A DNA stretch of 6,043 nucleotides from assembly GCA_023386395.1 (NCBI GenBank), contig JAEWJV010000535.1, positions 1-6,043 on the forward strand, read 5' to 3'. The DNA is from Bacteroidota bacterium. GTDB lineage: Bacteria > Bacteroidota > Bacteroidia > Chitinophagales > Chitinophagaceae. The notes under the pieces are model-generated. The model was not told the origin of the DNA. It did no database searches and saw only the letters and a list, made by a program, of their open reading frames with translations. The position numbers and the translations under genes were made by a program. Below, piece after piece: positions 1-5,992 of the stretch (its first letter is position 1; the number at the start of each line of letters is the position of its first letter).

Positions 1-440
1 AGCCTGCTGTGTTGGGCCTTGACTATATAGAAAAAACGCTGCCGCACCGGTTCCCGTTTTTATTGGTTGATAAGATAATTGAGTTGACAGATACACGTAT
101 CATCGGTATTAAAAATGTTACTTTCAATGAGTGGTTTTTCCAGGGGCATTTTCCGAATAATCCTGTCATGCCCGGCGTTTTGCAAATAGAAGCGCTGGCT
201 CAAACCGGTGGCATTCTTTGTATTAATTCCATGCCTGCAGGAAAATATGATACTTATTTTTTAAAGATCGATAATTGCAAATTCAAACAAAAAGTAGTGC
301 CTGGTGATACGATGGTGCTCAAAATGGAATTAAACGGGCCTATCAGGCGGGGTATTTGCGACATGAAAGGCACCGTATATGTTGCAGGAAAGGTGGCAAC
401 AGAAGCTAATCTTGTGGCACAACTGGTAAAAGTCGATTAA
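1..440 (+). CDS. fabZ: FabZ domain, 3' end of a probable bifunctional LpxC/FabZ gene (5' truncated by window edge)
   Basis: This encodes (3R)-hydroxyacyl-ACP dehydratase, which removes water from 3-hydroxyacyl-ACP in cytoplasmic type II fatty-acid synthesis. About 143 residues of hotdog fold are visible and match FabZ along their length: LPHRFPFLLVDKI near the start, the catalytic-His segment FFQGHFPNNPVMPGVL, the catalytic Glu in QIEALAQ 14 residues later, then KFKQKVVPGD. The frame is open to the left edge through Pro-Ala codons before a GTG at base 9. That GTG is the only possible start in view and has no room for a visible ribosome site. In Bacteroidota, FabZ is usually fused behind LpxC, the UDP-3-O-acyl-GlcNAc deacetylase, and lies directly before lpxA, as it does here. 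I therefore read this as the C-terminal domain of LpxC/FabZ, but no LpxC sequence is in the window. The FabZ call is secure and the fusion is inferred. Confidence 0.92.
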   Translation, partial: PAVLGLDYIEKTLPHRFPFLLVDKIIELTDTRIIGIKNVTFNEWFFQGHFPNNPVMPGVLQIEALAQTGGILCINSMPAGKYDTYFLKIDNCKFKQKVVPGDTMVLKMELNGPIRRGICDMKGTVYVAGKVATEANLVAQLVKVD

Positions 441-471
441 CCAATTTAGCATTATATTAAATATGAACGGC

Positions 472-479
472 TAACTTTG
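472..479 (+). promoter_or_regulatory. Bacteroidota-type -7 promoter element upstream of lpxA
   Basis: TAACTTTG is a perfect match to the Bacteroidota sigma-A -7 consensus TAnnTTTG. It lies in the 87-bp gap between the FabZ domain and lpxA and would start a transcript near base 485, giving a leader of roughly 40 nt. No TTG sits at the expected -33 distance; the nearest candidate is a poor TTTAG at 445-449. The site may be a secondary promoter inside an lpx operon. Confidence 0.5.
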
Positions 480-527
480 CCGCGTTTTACTTTTAAACAA
501 ATCCTGCATTCATTAATGCAATATTAA

Positions 528-1328
528 ATGATTCATCCGCACACGTACATTCATCCAAACGCCAGGCTTGCTGAAAATGCAAAAGTTGACCCCTTCACCG
601 TCATTCACCAAAATGTGGAAATTGGTGCGGGTACCTGGATAGGCAGCAACGTTACCATTATGGAAGGCGTTAAAATCGGCAAGAACTGCCGCATTTTTCC
701 GGGTGCTGTGCTTGGCGCTGTTCCGCAGGATTTAAAATATAAAGATGAAGAAACATACGTTGAAATTGGTGATAATACTACTATAAGGGAATTTGTAACC
801 ATACATCGCGGCACCAGCTATCGCTGGAAAACATCAGTGGGAAAAAGCTGTCTCATTATGGCGTACAGCCATATTGCACATGACTGTATAGTTGGTGATA
901 ACTGCATTATGAGCAATAACAGCCAGATGGCGGGCCACGTGGTTATGGGTGATTATGCGTGGGTGGCTGGTTTTACGGCCATTCATCAGTTTGTAAAAAT
1001 TGGCCAGCATGCATTTATTGCAGGCGGCAGCCTCGTAAGAAAAGATGTTCCGCCTTATATCAAAGCCATAAGAAATCCTTTGAGCTATGGCGGCGTTAAC
1101 AGCGTAGGTTTAAAAAGAAGAGGTTTTTCATTAGATAAAATAAATGCCATCCTTGATATCTACCGCATTATTTATAATAAAGGCCTTAATACAACCAAAG
1201 CATTGGAGTATATTGAAGAAGAAATGCCGGCAAGCGATGAACGCGACGAGATTGTTGGCTTCATCCGCGAAAGCGAAAGAGGCATTATAAAAAGATTTTC
1301 CAAGCCCGATATGGACGACGAGCAGTAG
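528..1328 (+). CDS. lpxA: acyl-ACP--UDP-N-acetylglucosamine O-acyltransferase LpxA
   Basis: LpxA transfers a 3-hydroxyacyl chain from ACP to the 3-OH of UDP-GlcNAc, the first step of lipid A synthesis, as a cytoplasmic trimer. The product has 266 residues, against 262 in E. coli. Residues 1-175 are hexapeptide repeats of a left-handed beta helix, including the family segments VPQDLKY (65-71) and TIHRGT (91-96). The catalytic His is H118 in SHIAHDC, with H115 matching the second conserved His. HQF (153-155), DVPPY (173-177) and GLKRRGF (194-200) lead into the helical C-terminal domain. The residue aligned with E. coli G173, the hydrocarbon-ruler position, is Gly166, so a long acyl donor is allowed; the exact length cannot be read. 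The ATG at 528 gives an N terminus that aligns with the family. The position just after the FabZ domain fits a lipid A operon. The tail (about 259-266) is acidic. Confidence 0.97.
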   Translation: MIHPHTYIHPNARLAENAKVDPFTVIHQNVEIGAGTWIGSNVTIMEGVKIGKNCRIFPGAVLGAVPQDLKYKDEETYVEIGDNTTIREFVTIHRGTSYRWKTSVGKSCLIMAYSHIAHDCIVGDNCIMSNNSQMAGHVVMGDYAWVAGFTAIHQFVKIGQHAFIAGGSLVRKDVPPYIKAIRNPLSYGGVNSVGLKRRGFSLDKINAILDIYRIIYNKGLNTTKALEYIEEEMPASDERDEIVGFIRESERGIIKRFSKPDMDDEQ

Positions 1329-1344
1329 GCAACAGCCACTCTCT

Positions 1345-1352
1345 TATCTTTG
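1345..1352 (+). promoter_or_regulatory. Bacteroidota-type -7 promoter element upstream of the ABC ATPase gene
   Basis: TATCTTTG matches the TAnnTTTG -7 consensus perfectly. It lies in the 35-bp gap after lpxA and ends only 11 nt before the ATG at 1364, so a transcript from it would have a leader of just a few bases. No TTG is seen at the -33 distance, where the sequence is the end of lpxA. Read-through from lpxA could equally supply the ABC gene. Confidence 0.45.
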
Positions 1353-1363
1353 TTAGCAATCAA

Positions 1364-1984
1364 ATGAAAATAAAGCTTACAAATGCCGGCAAACGCTTTA
1401 GCCGTGAGTGGATTTTTCGCAATCTTAGTTATGAATTTTTGCCCGGTGTGCAATACGCAATAACTGGTCCTAACGGCAGTGGTAAAAGCACGCTTCTACA
1501 GGCCATTGCCGGCGCTTCTACCTTAAATGAAGGCGGAATAGAATGGCACCCGGGCAATAAGAATATTCAACCTGAAGAAGCAAATTCCTACATTTCCATT
1601 GCTGCACCTTATCTTGAATTGATCGAGGAAATGACGGCAAAAGAATTCCTGCTTTTTCACAGCAACTTCAGAAAATTTATACAAAACTTTCCTGTTGAAA
1701 CTATTTTAGAACAAGCCGATTTAGCACAGGCAGCTAATAAACAGGTCCGCTTTTTCAGCAGCGGTATGAAACAAAGGCTAAAACTGGCGCAGGCATTTTT
1801 TTCTGATGTGCCGGTTGTATTGCTGGATGAGCCATGCACCAATCTTGATGCAGCAGGCTTCGCCTTGTATTACAGATGGATTGAGAATTATAGCAATGGA
1901 AGGCTGGTTATTATTTCAAGCAATGATAAAAATGAATTCAGTTTTTGTAACCGGCAACTGAATATCCTCGACTTTAAGCATTAA
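1364..1984 (+). CDS. small ABC-type ATP-binding protein, partner and substrate unknown
   Basis: This is a single 206-residue ABC nucleotide-binding domain with no membrane segment. Walker A is GPNGSGKST (35-43). The signature motif is the variant SSGMKQR (132-138), common in ATPases of ABC-2-type exporters. Walker B with the catalytic Glu is VVLLDEP (151-157), followed by the D-loop NLD. Two switch residues are absent. No Gln lies where the Q-loop is expected (around 78-84, ISIAAPY), and the H-loop His is replaced by Asn187 in IISSND. The first suggests altered contact with a transmembrane partner and the second altered hydrolysis control. The gene starts 35 bp after lpxA on the same strand, so it may be cotranscribed, but no permease gene is in view. 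A role in envelope lipid or polysaccharide export would be a guess from position only. The ATG at 1364 places the fold's first strand normally. Confidence 0.85.
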   Translation: MKIKLTNAGKRFSREWIFRNLSYEFLPGVQYAITGPNGSGKSTLLQAIAGASTLNEGGIEWHPGNKNIQPEEANSYISIAAPYLELIEEMTAKEFLLFHSNFRKFIQNFPVETILEQADLAQAANKQVRFFSSGMKQRLKLAQAFFSDVPVVLLDEPCTNLDAAGFALYYRWIENYSNGRLVIISSNDKNEFSFCNRQLNILDFKH

Positions 1985-2031
1985 ACCTGGCAACTGAAAG
2001 CAACCTGCAATAATTTTTAAATGGAAAGTAA
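1985..2031. other. convergent gap between the ABC ATPase and response regulator genes
   Basis: The plus-strand ABC gene and the minus-strand response-regulator gene end facing each other across 47 bp. I find no stable hairpin with a T-run here on either strand, only an AT-rich stretch (AATTTTTAAAT, 2011-2021). Termination in this gap is therefore not explained by an obvious intrinsic terminator. Confidence 0.5.
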
Positions 2032-2709
2032 TCATATCAACCCTTTATCATAAGCAATGCGCATAGCCTGCGCTTTACTGTTTATATGCAGCTTTTGATA
2101 AATATTACCCACATGTTTTCTTACCGTAAGCACGCTTATACCCGTTATTTCTGCTATGCGTTTTGCATCATAACCTCTCACAGTATGCTGCAGAATTTCT
2201 TTCTCTCTTTCAGATAATAAAGATGATAGATCGCTGCCAGCCGGCTTCTGTTCCCGCAGGGTTACGGATGCCTGGCTGAGCATTTGCAGCGTTTTTCGTG
2301 CAATGGCCGGGTTTATGGCCGCACCTCCATTTTGTGTTACCGTTATAACAGCATTATGCAATCCTTTTGCATCTTCATCTTTCAATAAATAACCGTGTGC
2401 GCCGGCTTTTATGGCTTCAAAAATTTTATCGTCGTCATCAAAAATAGTAAGCACAATAAAAAATATATCCGGGTAAAGAGAGCGTGCAATGCTTATGGTT
2501 TGTATGCCATCCATTTCGGGCATTTCAATATCCATAAATATCAAATGTGGCATCTTTTCAACGGGAAGGCCTTTCAACTGCTCAAGACAATCATTACCGT
2601 TAACTGCAGTAAAGCAAACTTTAAGATCATTAAATTGTTTCAGCTTATCGGTTATATTGCTGCGGTTAATGGCTTTATCGTCTGTTATTCCAATTCTTAA
2701 CGGATTCAT
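2032..2709 (-). CDS. two-component response regulator, NarL/LuxR type
   Basis: This is a 225-residue DNA-binding response regulator acting in the cytoplasm. Residues 4-122 are the receiver domain: acidic pair D10-D11 in ITDDKAI, phospho-acceptor D60 in LIFMDIEMPEMDGI, switch Thr88 in VLT, and Lys110 in YLLKD. After a linker (about 125-160), residues 165-220 form a LuxR-type helix-turn-helix. It opens with LSEREKEIL and carries the recognition region ITGISVLTVRKHVGNIYQKL. All catalytic-pocket residues are present, so it should accept phosphate. The gene lies 95 bp downstream of the HisKA_3-type kinase at 2805-4754, the kinase class that usually partners NarL-type regulators, so the two probably form one system. 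The ATG at 2709 gives a family-typical N terminus; no clear Shine-Dalgarno site precedes it. The target genes cannot be read from the sequence. Confidence 0.96.
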   Translation of the reverse strand: MNPLRIGITDDKAINRSNITDKLKQFNDLKVCFTAVNGNDCLEQLKGLPVEKMPHLIFMDIEMPEMDGIQTISIARSLYPDIFFIVLTIFDDDDKIFEAIKAGAHGYLLKDEDAKGLHNAVITVTQNGGAAINPAIARKTLQMLSQASVTLREQKPAGSDLSSLLSEREKEILQHTVRGYDAKRIAEITGISVLTVRKHVGNIYQKLHINSKAQAMRIAYDKGLI

Positions 2710-2741
2710 ACAAGGCTTTTAAAGAGGAATATAATTCTATG

Positions 2742-2771
2742 CAAAATTCTTTATACGATAAAAAAATACAA
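2742..2771 (-). promoter_or_regulatory. candidate promoter for the response regulator gene
   Basis: On the minus strand, a TTG at 2771-2769 is followed after 19 nt by GAATTTTG (2749-2742). This is a 7-of-8 match to the Bacteroidota -7 consensus TAnnTTTG at about the usual -33/-7 spacing. It would give a leader of roughly 30 nt before the ATG at 2709. The region is very AT-rich, so a chance match is possible. Confidence 0.35.
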
Positions 2772-2793
2772 TACTTAATTTATAGTAGTATTG
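2760..2793 (-). terminator. weak terminator-like hairpin after the histidine kinase gene
   Basis: Read on the minus strand, just past the kinase stop, CAATACT (2793-2787) and AGTATTG (2775-2769) can form a 7-bp stem with an 11-nt loop. It is followed by TA and seven T residues (2766-2760). The stem has only two G-C pairs, so it would be a weak terminator or attenuator. Its downstream arm overlaps the TTG of the candidate promoter for the regulator gene. Confidence 0.3.
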
Positions 2794-2804
2794 AGTTCTG
2801 TAAT

Positions 2805-4754
2805 TCAGGTAGTTTCCAAAAAAACATTGGTGCCGCTGCCTTCTGCTGATTCTATATTGAAATGAATACCGGCATCTTCAGCCCTTACTTTCATGTTTCT
2901 CAAACCATGTCCAGCACCATTGGCAGGGTTAGTAATGCCCGTTCCATCGTCTTTAATTTTGATGAAAATGTTGTCCGCGGCAGTTATATCAACAATAATA
3001 TTTTTTGCATGGCTGTGCTTTAAAGCATTGTGTATGGCTTCCTGCACAATGCGAAAAATATTCAGCGCTTTTTGTGAACCAACGCGAATATCGTTTGCTA
3101 TGTTTTCTTCAACAGCAATGTTTATATGGCCATAGCTTGGCGTTAATTTGTTCACATAATTTTTTACGCGGTCGCTTATGCCTGTAATGGTTATATTTTC
3201 TTTATTCAATACCCATATAGTATCGCGCAGGGAATGAATGATTTCTTTTGAATGTAATTGCAGGTTTGCCAACTGGTGACTTCCGGCCTCAATGCCTTTT
3301 GCTGAAATGGTTTCAACATCGGCGGAGATGGCTGTGGCATAAGCGCCAATATTATCGTGAAGATCAGCAGCAATGCGTTTGCGCTCTTTTTCTTCCGCAT
3401 TAAGAATAGATTGCGCCGCCTTTCTTTTCTCTCCTTCAATGGCCTGGTGCATCCGCACTTTTTGTTTTATGTTTTGATTGCGATACCAAAGCCATGCTAT
3501 TATGCCTGCTAAAACAATAAAAGCAATTGAACCAAACAATAAATAATTTCTTCTTGCCAGTTTTAACTGCTGCACCACAATCGTGTTTTCTTTTTGGGTA
3601 ACATCATACTTAGTGCGTATTTCAGCAATAGCTTCAGCTTTGTTTCTTTCATACACCGTATCTTTTAATACAATAATTTCTTCAAGCACTTGTTGATATT
3701 CACCATAATCTTTATCTTCTTTTAAATAGCGGGCAAGTGCCAGGTAAAAAGGCAGGCGTACAGAAGGATCGTTATTGAAGGTTTTGGATGAATCACCCGG
3801 CTTTCTTTGCAGGTCGCCCGTTTCAAGTTTGCTCCAGCAAAAGGCAATGGCCTTTTTTAAACGGCCTGTACTGGCATAAAAGTCTGCTATCTGCAAATTA
3901 TCTTCTATAATAGCATCAGGATTCGCTTCAATTTTATTACGCATTTCCTGCATATTGCGCAATGCTATTTCGGCATCATTTAATCTCTTCATGTCTACAT
4001 ATACTGCAGACTGAAAACGGTAAGCGCTGGCCAGCCTGTCATACATTTCCACCTGCCTGCACAAGTCAATCCCTTTTTGTAAATAATATAAGGCGGAATC
4101 AATTTTATCTTCTCTATACATTATCTGCGCCCTGCTTATATATATTGAACCAAGGTTGCTATGCTTTGTTCCCGACGCATACAACAATGCCTTATTGTTC
4201 CATTTAATCGCTTCTTTCATTTCATTGCGGTATGCTGCCGCAAAACCAATAATATTCGCAATGGCAGATAACTGCGCACTGTCATTATATTTTTCTGCTT
4301 CAGCCGAAAGTGGGTATAGAATGGCAATGGATTCCTGTATTTTACCATCAGCCCCATAAGCAGTTGCGTCTAATCTTTTTAATTTGAAATAAATGTTGCG
4401 CCGGTCATCATCAGTTATTTTATTTTTTGGCAATTCCTGCGCTACAAGGGCGTGCACACTATCTGTCCATCCCCATTGCATATAATCCTGCGCCATCGTA
4501 AGCTTTGCAAGCGTTTTCAGTTTTTCGCTTTTAGAAACAGCAGCAAGGTCAAGCGCTATGTAAGCATACTTTTCAAGACTGTCCCGTGCAATGTTTCCAT
4601 AATCTTCGCAATAAGCAATAATAGCTGCAAGCTTTTCATCATTTAAAGCTGCAACGTCAACCTTTTGTTTGAGTTCATTTATTTTTTTTGTTTGCGCAAT
4701 GCCATTAAAATGTAAGCATATTAATAAAACAGAAAGCAGTATTCTGCAATACAT
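2805..4754 (-). CDS. TPR-containing sensor histidine kinase (HisKA_3 family)
   Basis: This membrane sensor kinase, 649 residues from ATG 4754, should phosphorylate the response regulator encoded just downstream. In order: a signal peptide (1-21, hydrophobic ILLSVLLICL, ending GIAQ); a helical region with about five TPR-like repeats (about 160-365), probably periplasmic; one membrane segment (about 405-423); a charged coiled linker; the dimerisation/phospho-acceptor helix with EEKERKRIAADLHDN (His466); and an ATPase domain with N-box EAIHNALKHSHA (Asn576), G1 DDGTGI (602-607) and G2 GHGLRNMK (615-622). The HDxxxQ phosphatase motif reads HDNIGA, with Ala471 in place of Gln. A longer reading from TTG 4778 adds eight residues (MQPKQFPA) ahead of the signal peptide. 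I prefer the ATG because it places the signal peptide at the N terminus. The Cys in the signal peptide is not in a lipobox. The signal sensed is unknown. Confidence 0.93.
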   Translation of the reverse strand: MYCRILLSVLLICLHFNGIAQTKKINELKQKVDVAALNDEKLAAIIAYCEDYGNIARDSLEKYAYIALDLAAVSKSEKLKTLAKLTMAQDYMQWGWTDSVHALVAQELPKNKITDDDRRNIYFKLKRLDATAYGADGKIQESIAILYPLSAEAEKYNDSAQLSAIANIIGFAAAYRNEMKEAIKWNNKALLYASGTKHSNLGSIYISRAQIMYREDKIDSALYYLQKGIDLCRQVEMYDRLASAYRFQSAVYVDMKRLNDAEIALRNMQEMRNKIEANPDAIIEDNLQIADFYASTGRLKKAIAFCWSKLETGDLQRKPGDSSKTFNNDPSVRLPFYLALARYLKEDKDYGEYQQVLEEIIVLKDTVYERNKAEAIAEIRTKYDVTQKENTIVVQQLKLARRNYLLFGSIAFIVLAGIIAWLWYRNQNIKQKVRMHQAIEGEKRKAAQSILNAEEKERKRIAADLHDNIGAYATAISADVETISAKGIEAGSHQLANLQLHSKEIIHSLRDTIWVLNKENITITGISDRVKNYVNKLTPSYGHINIAVEENIANDIRVGSQKALNIFRIVQEAIHNALKHSHAKNIIVDITAADNIFIKIKDDGTGITNPANGAGHGLRNMKVRAEDAGIHFNIESAEGSGTNVFLETT

Positions 4755-4832
4755 GGCAGGAAATTGTTTTGGTTGCAATAAAAATAGTAAACATTTTCCA
4801 AGCGTTCATTAATATGATAAACAACGCATGAA

Positions 4833-4864
4833 TAAAGTTATGCTGAAACACCGCTATTGCGCAA
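4833..4864 (-). promoter_or_regulatory. possible promoter for the histidine kinase gene
   Basis: On the minus strand, TTG (4864-4862) and TAACTTTA (4840-4833, 7 of 8 against TAnnTTTG) are separated by 21 nt. The leader would be about 75 nt to the ATG at 4754. The -7 lacks the consensus final G, so this is a weak call. The TTG lies inside a perfect palindrome (4856-4865). Confidence 0.25.
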
Positions 4865-4865
4865 T
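4856..4865. repeat. 10-bp palindrome with an extra GCAAT half-copy, possible operator
   Basis: ATTGCGCAAT is a perfect 10-bp palindrome, and a third GCAAT copy follows directly at 4866-4870 in the same direction as the right half. It sits between the bestrophin and kinase genes, over the -33 position of the weak candidate kinase promoter. A regulator-binding site is possible, but a 10-bp palindrome also occurs by chance. Confidence 0.25.
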
Positions 4866-4914
4866 GCAATGCCTGCAGTTTTCTTTTAAAAAATAATAAT
4901 GCGCTAACTTTTCA

Positions 4915-5796
4915 TTAAGACAGGATAGCGGTTACATTTTTATTTATGGTTTCAACAATCTTATCCATTGGAAGATCATTCTCATCATTGCCAAAAGGCT
5001 CTTCAACTTCCTCAGCAATCAATTCCAGGCTGGCAAGCGCATAAAACACAAAAACTACAACCGGTATAATTAAATAGCCAAGCGATAATGAATAACCAAC
5101 AGGTAAAGCAAGGGTATAAAACAAAATAAATTTTTTTATGAAGCTGCTGTAAGAGAAAAGGATAGGTGTGTTCCTGATGCGTTCACAGCCGCCGCAAATA
5201 TCCATGAGCGATGTAAGCTCAGGATTAATGAACAACATTTGCTCTGCAGTAATTTGCCCATTCCGCTGCATTTGCATAAGCTTTTGTATGATACTGCCGG
5301 CAACCTGTTCAGGAACATGCCTGAAGCGGTCAAAATCCGGAATCTCGGGATGCTCGAACTGGTCTAATGCATAACGGGCGCCCGCACTTTGCAGGTGCTT
5401 TTTTAATTCAAGTGAGAACCTTGGAATAAGCTCTGCAAAAAAAGCCTTTGTATTTTTATCATCGGCTGCTATAAGACTGCTTAATTTAATAGCAAGGTTA
5501 CGACTGCTGTTTACAAGGTTTCCCCAAAGCTTACGCCCTTCCCACCAGCGGTCGTAAGCCGTATTGGTTCTAAATACCAATAAAAGAGAAATTACAAAGC
5601 CCAGCAGGGTATGTATAAGCGACAAGCCTTTTATCAATGTTTTATATTCACTATCCACATAATGCTTTTCAATAAAAGCTATGCAGAAAGTATAAGCGCC
5701 TACTGCAACTAAAACAGGCATAAGCTTGCGCAATGTATCGGACTTATGAAAATCCAACACGATTTTCCACCATTCTTTCGGGTTATAACTTCTCAT
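4915..5796 (-). CDS. bestrophin-family ion channel protein (formerly UPF0187)
   Basis: This is a 293-residue inner-membrane protein of the bestrophin family; characterised members form pentameric channels, and a bacterial one conducts cations. From ATG 5796 the protein opens with SYNPKEWWKIVLDFHKSDT, the usual N terminus of bacterial members. Hydrophobic segments lie at about 27-43, 59-76, 222-239 and 240-258. Family hallmarks are FRTNTAYDRWWEGRKLWG (75-92) right after the second segment, CERIRNTPILFSYSSFIK (204-221) before the third, and the acidic EEPFGNDENDLP motif (about 265-276) after the fourth. A TTG at 5817 would add seven residues (MCLNLFG) outside the family pattern, so I chose the ATG. 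It runs in the same direction as the kinase but is 160 bp upstream, so separate transcription is likely. Ion selectivity and physiological role cannot be read from the sequence. Length and motifs look complete. Confidence 0.95.
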   Translation of the reverse strand: MRSYNPKEWWKIVLDFHKSDTLRKLMPVLVAVGAYTFCIAFIEKHYVDSEYKTLIKGLSLIHTLLGFVISLLLVFRTNTAYDRWWEGRKLWGNLVNSSRNLAIKLSSLIAADDKNTKAFFAELIPRFSLELKKHLQSAGARYALDQFEHPEIPDFDRFRHVPEQVAGSIIQKLMQMQRNGQITAEQMLFINPELTSLMDICGGCERIRNTPILFSYSSFIKKFILFYTLALPVGYSLSLGYLIIPVVVFVFYALASLELIAEEVEEPFGNDENDLPMDKIVETINKNVTAILS

Positions 5797-5992
5797 GCCA
5801 AATAAGTTTAAACACAATGAAAATACATAACAGTGCTTAATTACTTATTGATATTTGAAGAAAAAGAAGGAAGTTATCTGTTAATGAATGCGGAACTTGT
5901 CTTGCAGGCAACTGCTGCTTTTTATAAAGATTTGATTTATTGCCTTCGGACGTAGAAACCGGCGGATGGGATGGTTTGAATATACATTTATT
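5797..5992. other. intergenic region upstream of the bestrophin gene, no supported gene
   Basis: I see no convincing coding region, RNA gene or perfect -7 element in these 196 bp. The minus strand has an open frame from the window edge to a stop at 5837, but it has no start codon and runs through the hairpin at 5993-6032. The plus strand has a 23-codon frame at 5884-5955 behind an AAGGAAG (5867-5873). Bases 5940-5975 are visibly more GC-rich than the rest. No promoter for the bestrophin gene could be picked out with confidence. Confidence 0.4.

Noticed and set aside
1172..1453. A 93-codon minus-strand frame across the lpxA end and ABC start.
   Set aside because: It is antisense to two well-supported genes, and its translation shows no recognisable domain.
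1953..1995. Short direct repeat GGCAACTGAA at the end of the ABC gene and just after its stop.
   Set aside because: It is only about ten bases long, with no inverted structure or further tandem copies; probably chance.
2395..2700. A 101-codon plus-strand frame opposite the response regulator.
   Set aside because: It overlaps the receiver-domain coding sequence completely, and that strand reads as a full, motif-perfect regulator. It is an antisense shadow.
4755..4778. TTG start at 4778 for the histidine kinase.
   Set aside because: It adds eight residues before a signal peptide that begins cleanly at the ATG at 4754, and no ribosome site favours it.
5797..5817. TTG start at 5817 for the bestrophin protein.
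   Set aside because: Bacterial bestrophins normally begin close to the SYNPKxW motif, which the ATG at 5796 provides. The extra seven residues are not family-like.
5906..5945. AGGCAA/TTGCCT inverted repeat upstream of the bestrophin gene.
   Set aside because: It is a six-pair stem with a 28-nt loop and no T-run or conserved partner feature, too weak to call.
5884..5955. A 23-codon plus-strand frame starting ATG, 10 nt after an AAGGAAG purine tract, with a 7-of-8 -7-like GATATTTG at 5850-5857.
   Set aside because: It is too short to judge, the organism does not appear to rely on Shine-Dalgarno sites, no -33 TTG is present, and the translation resembles nothing I recognise. It is most likely chance.
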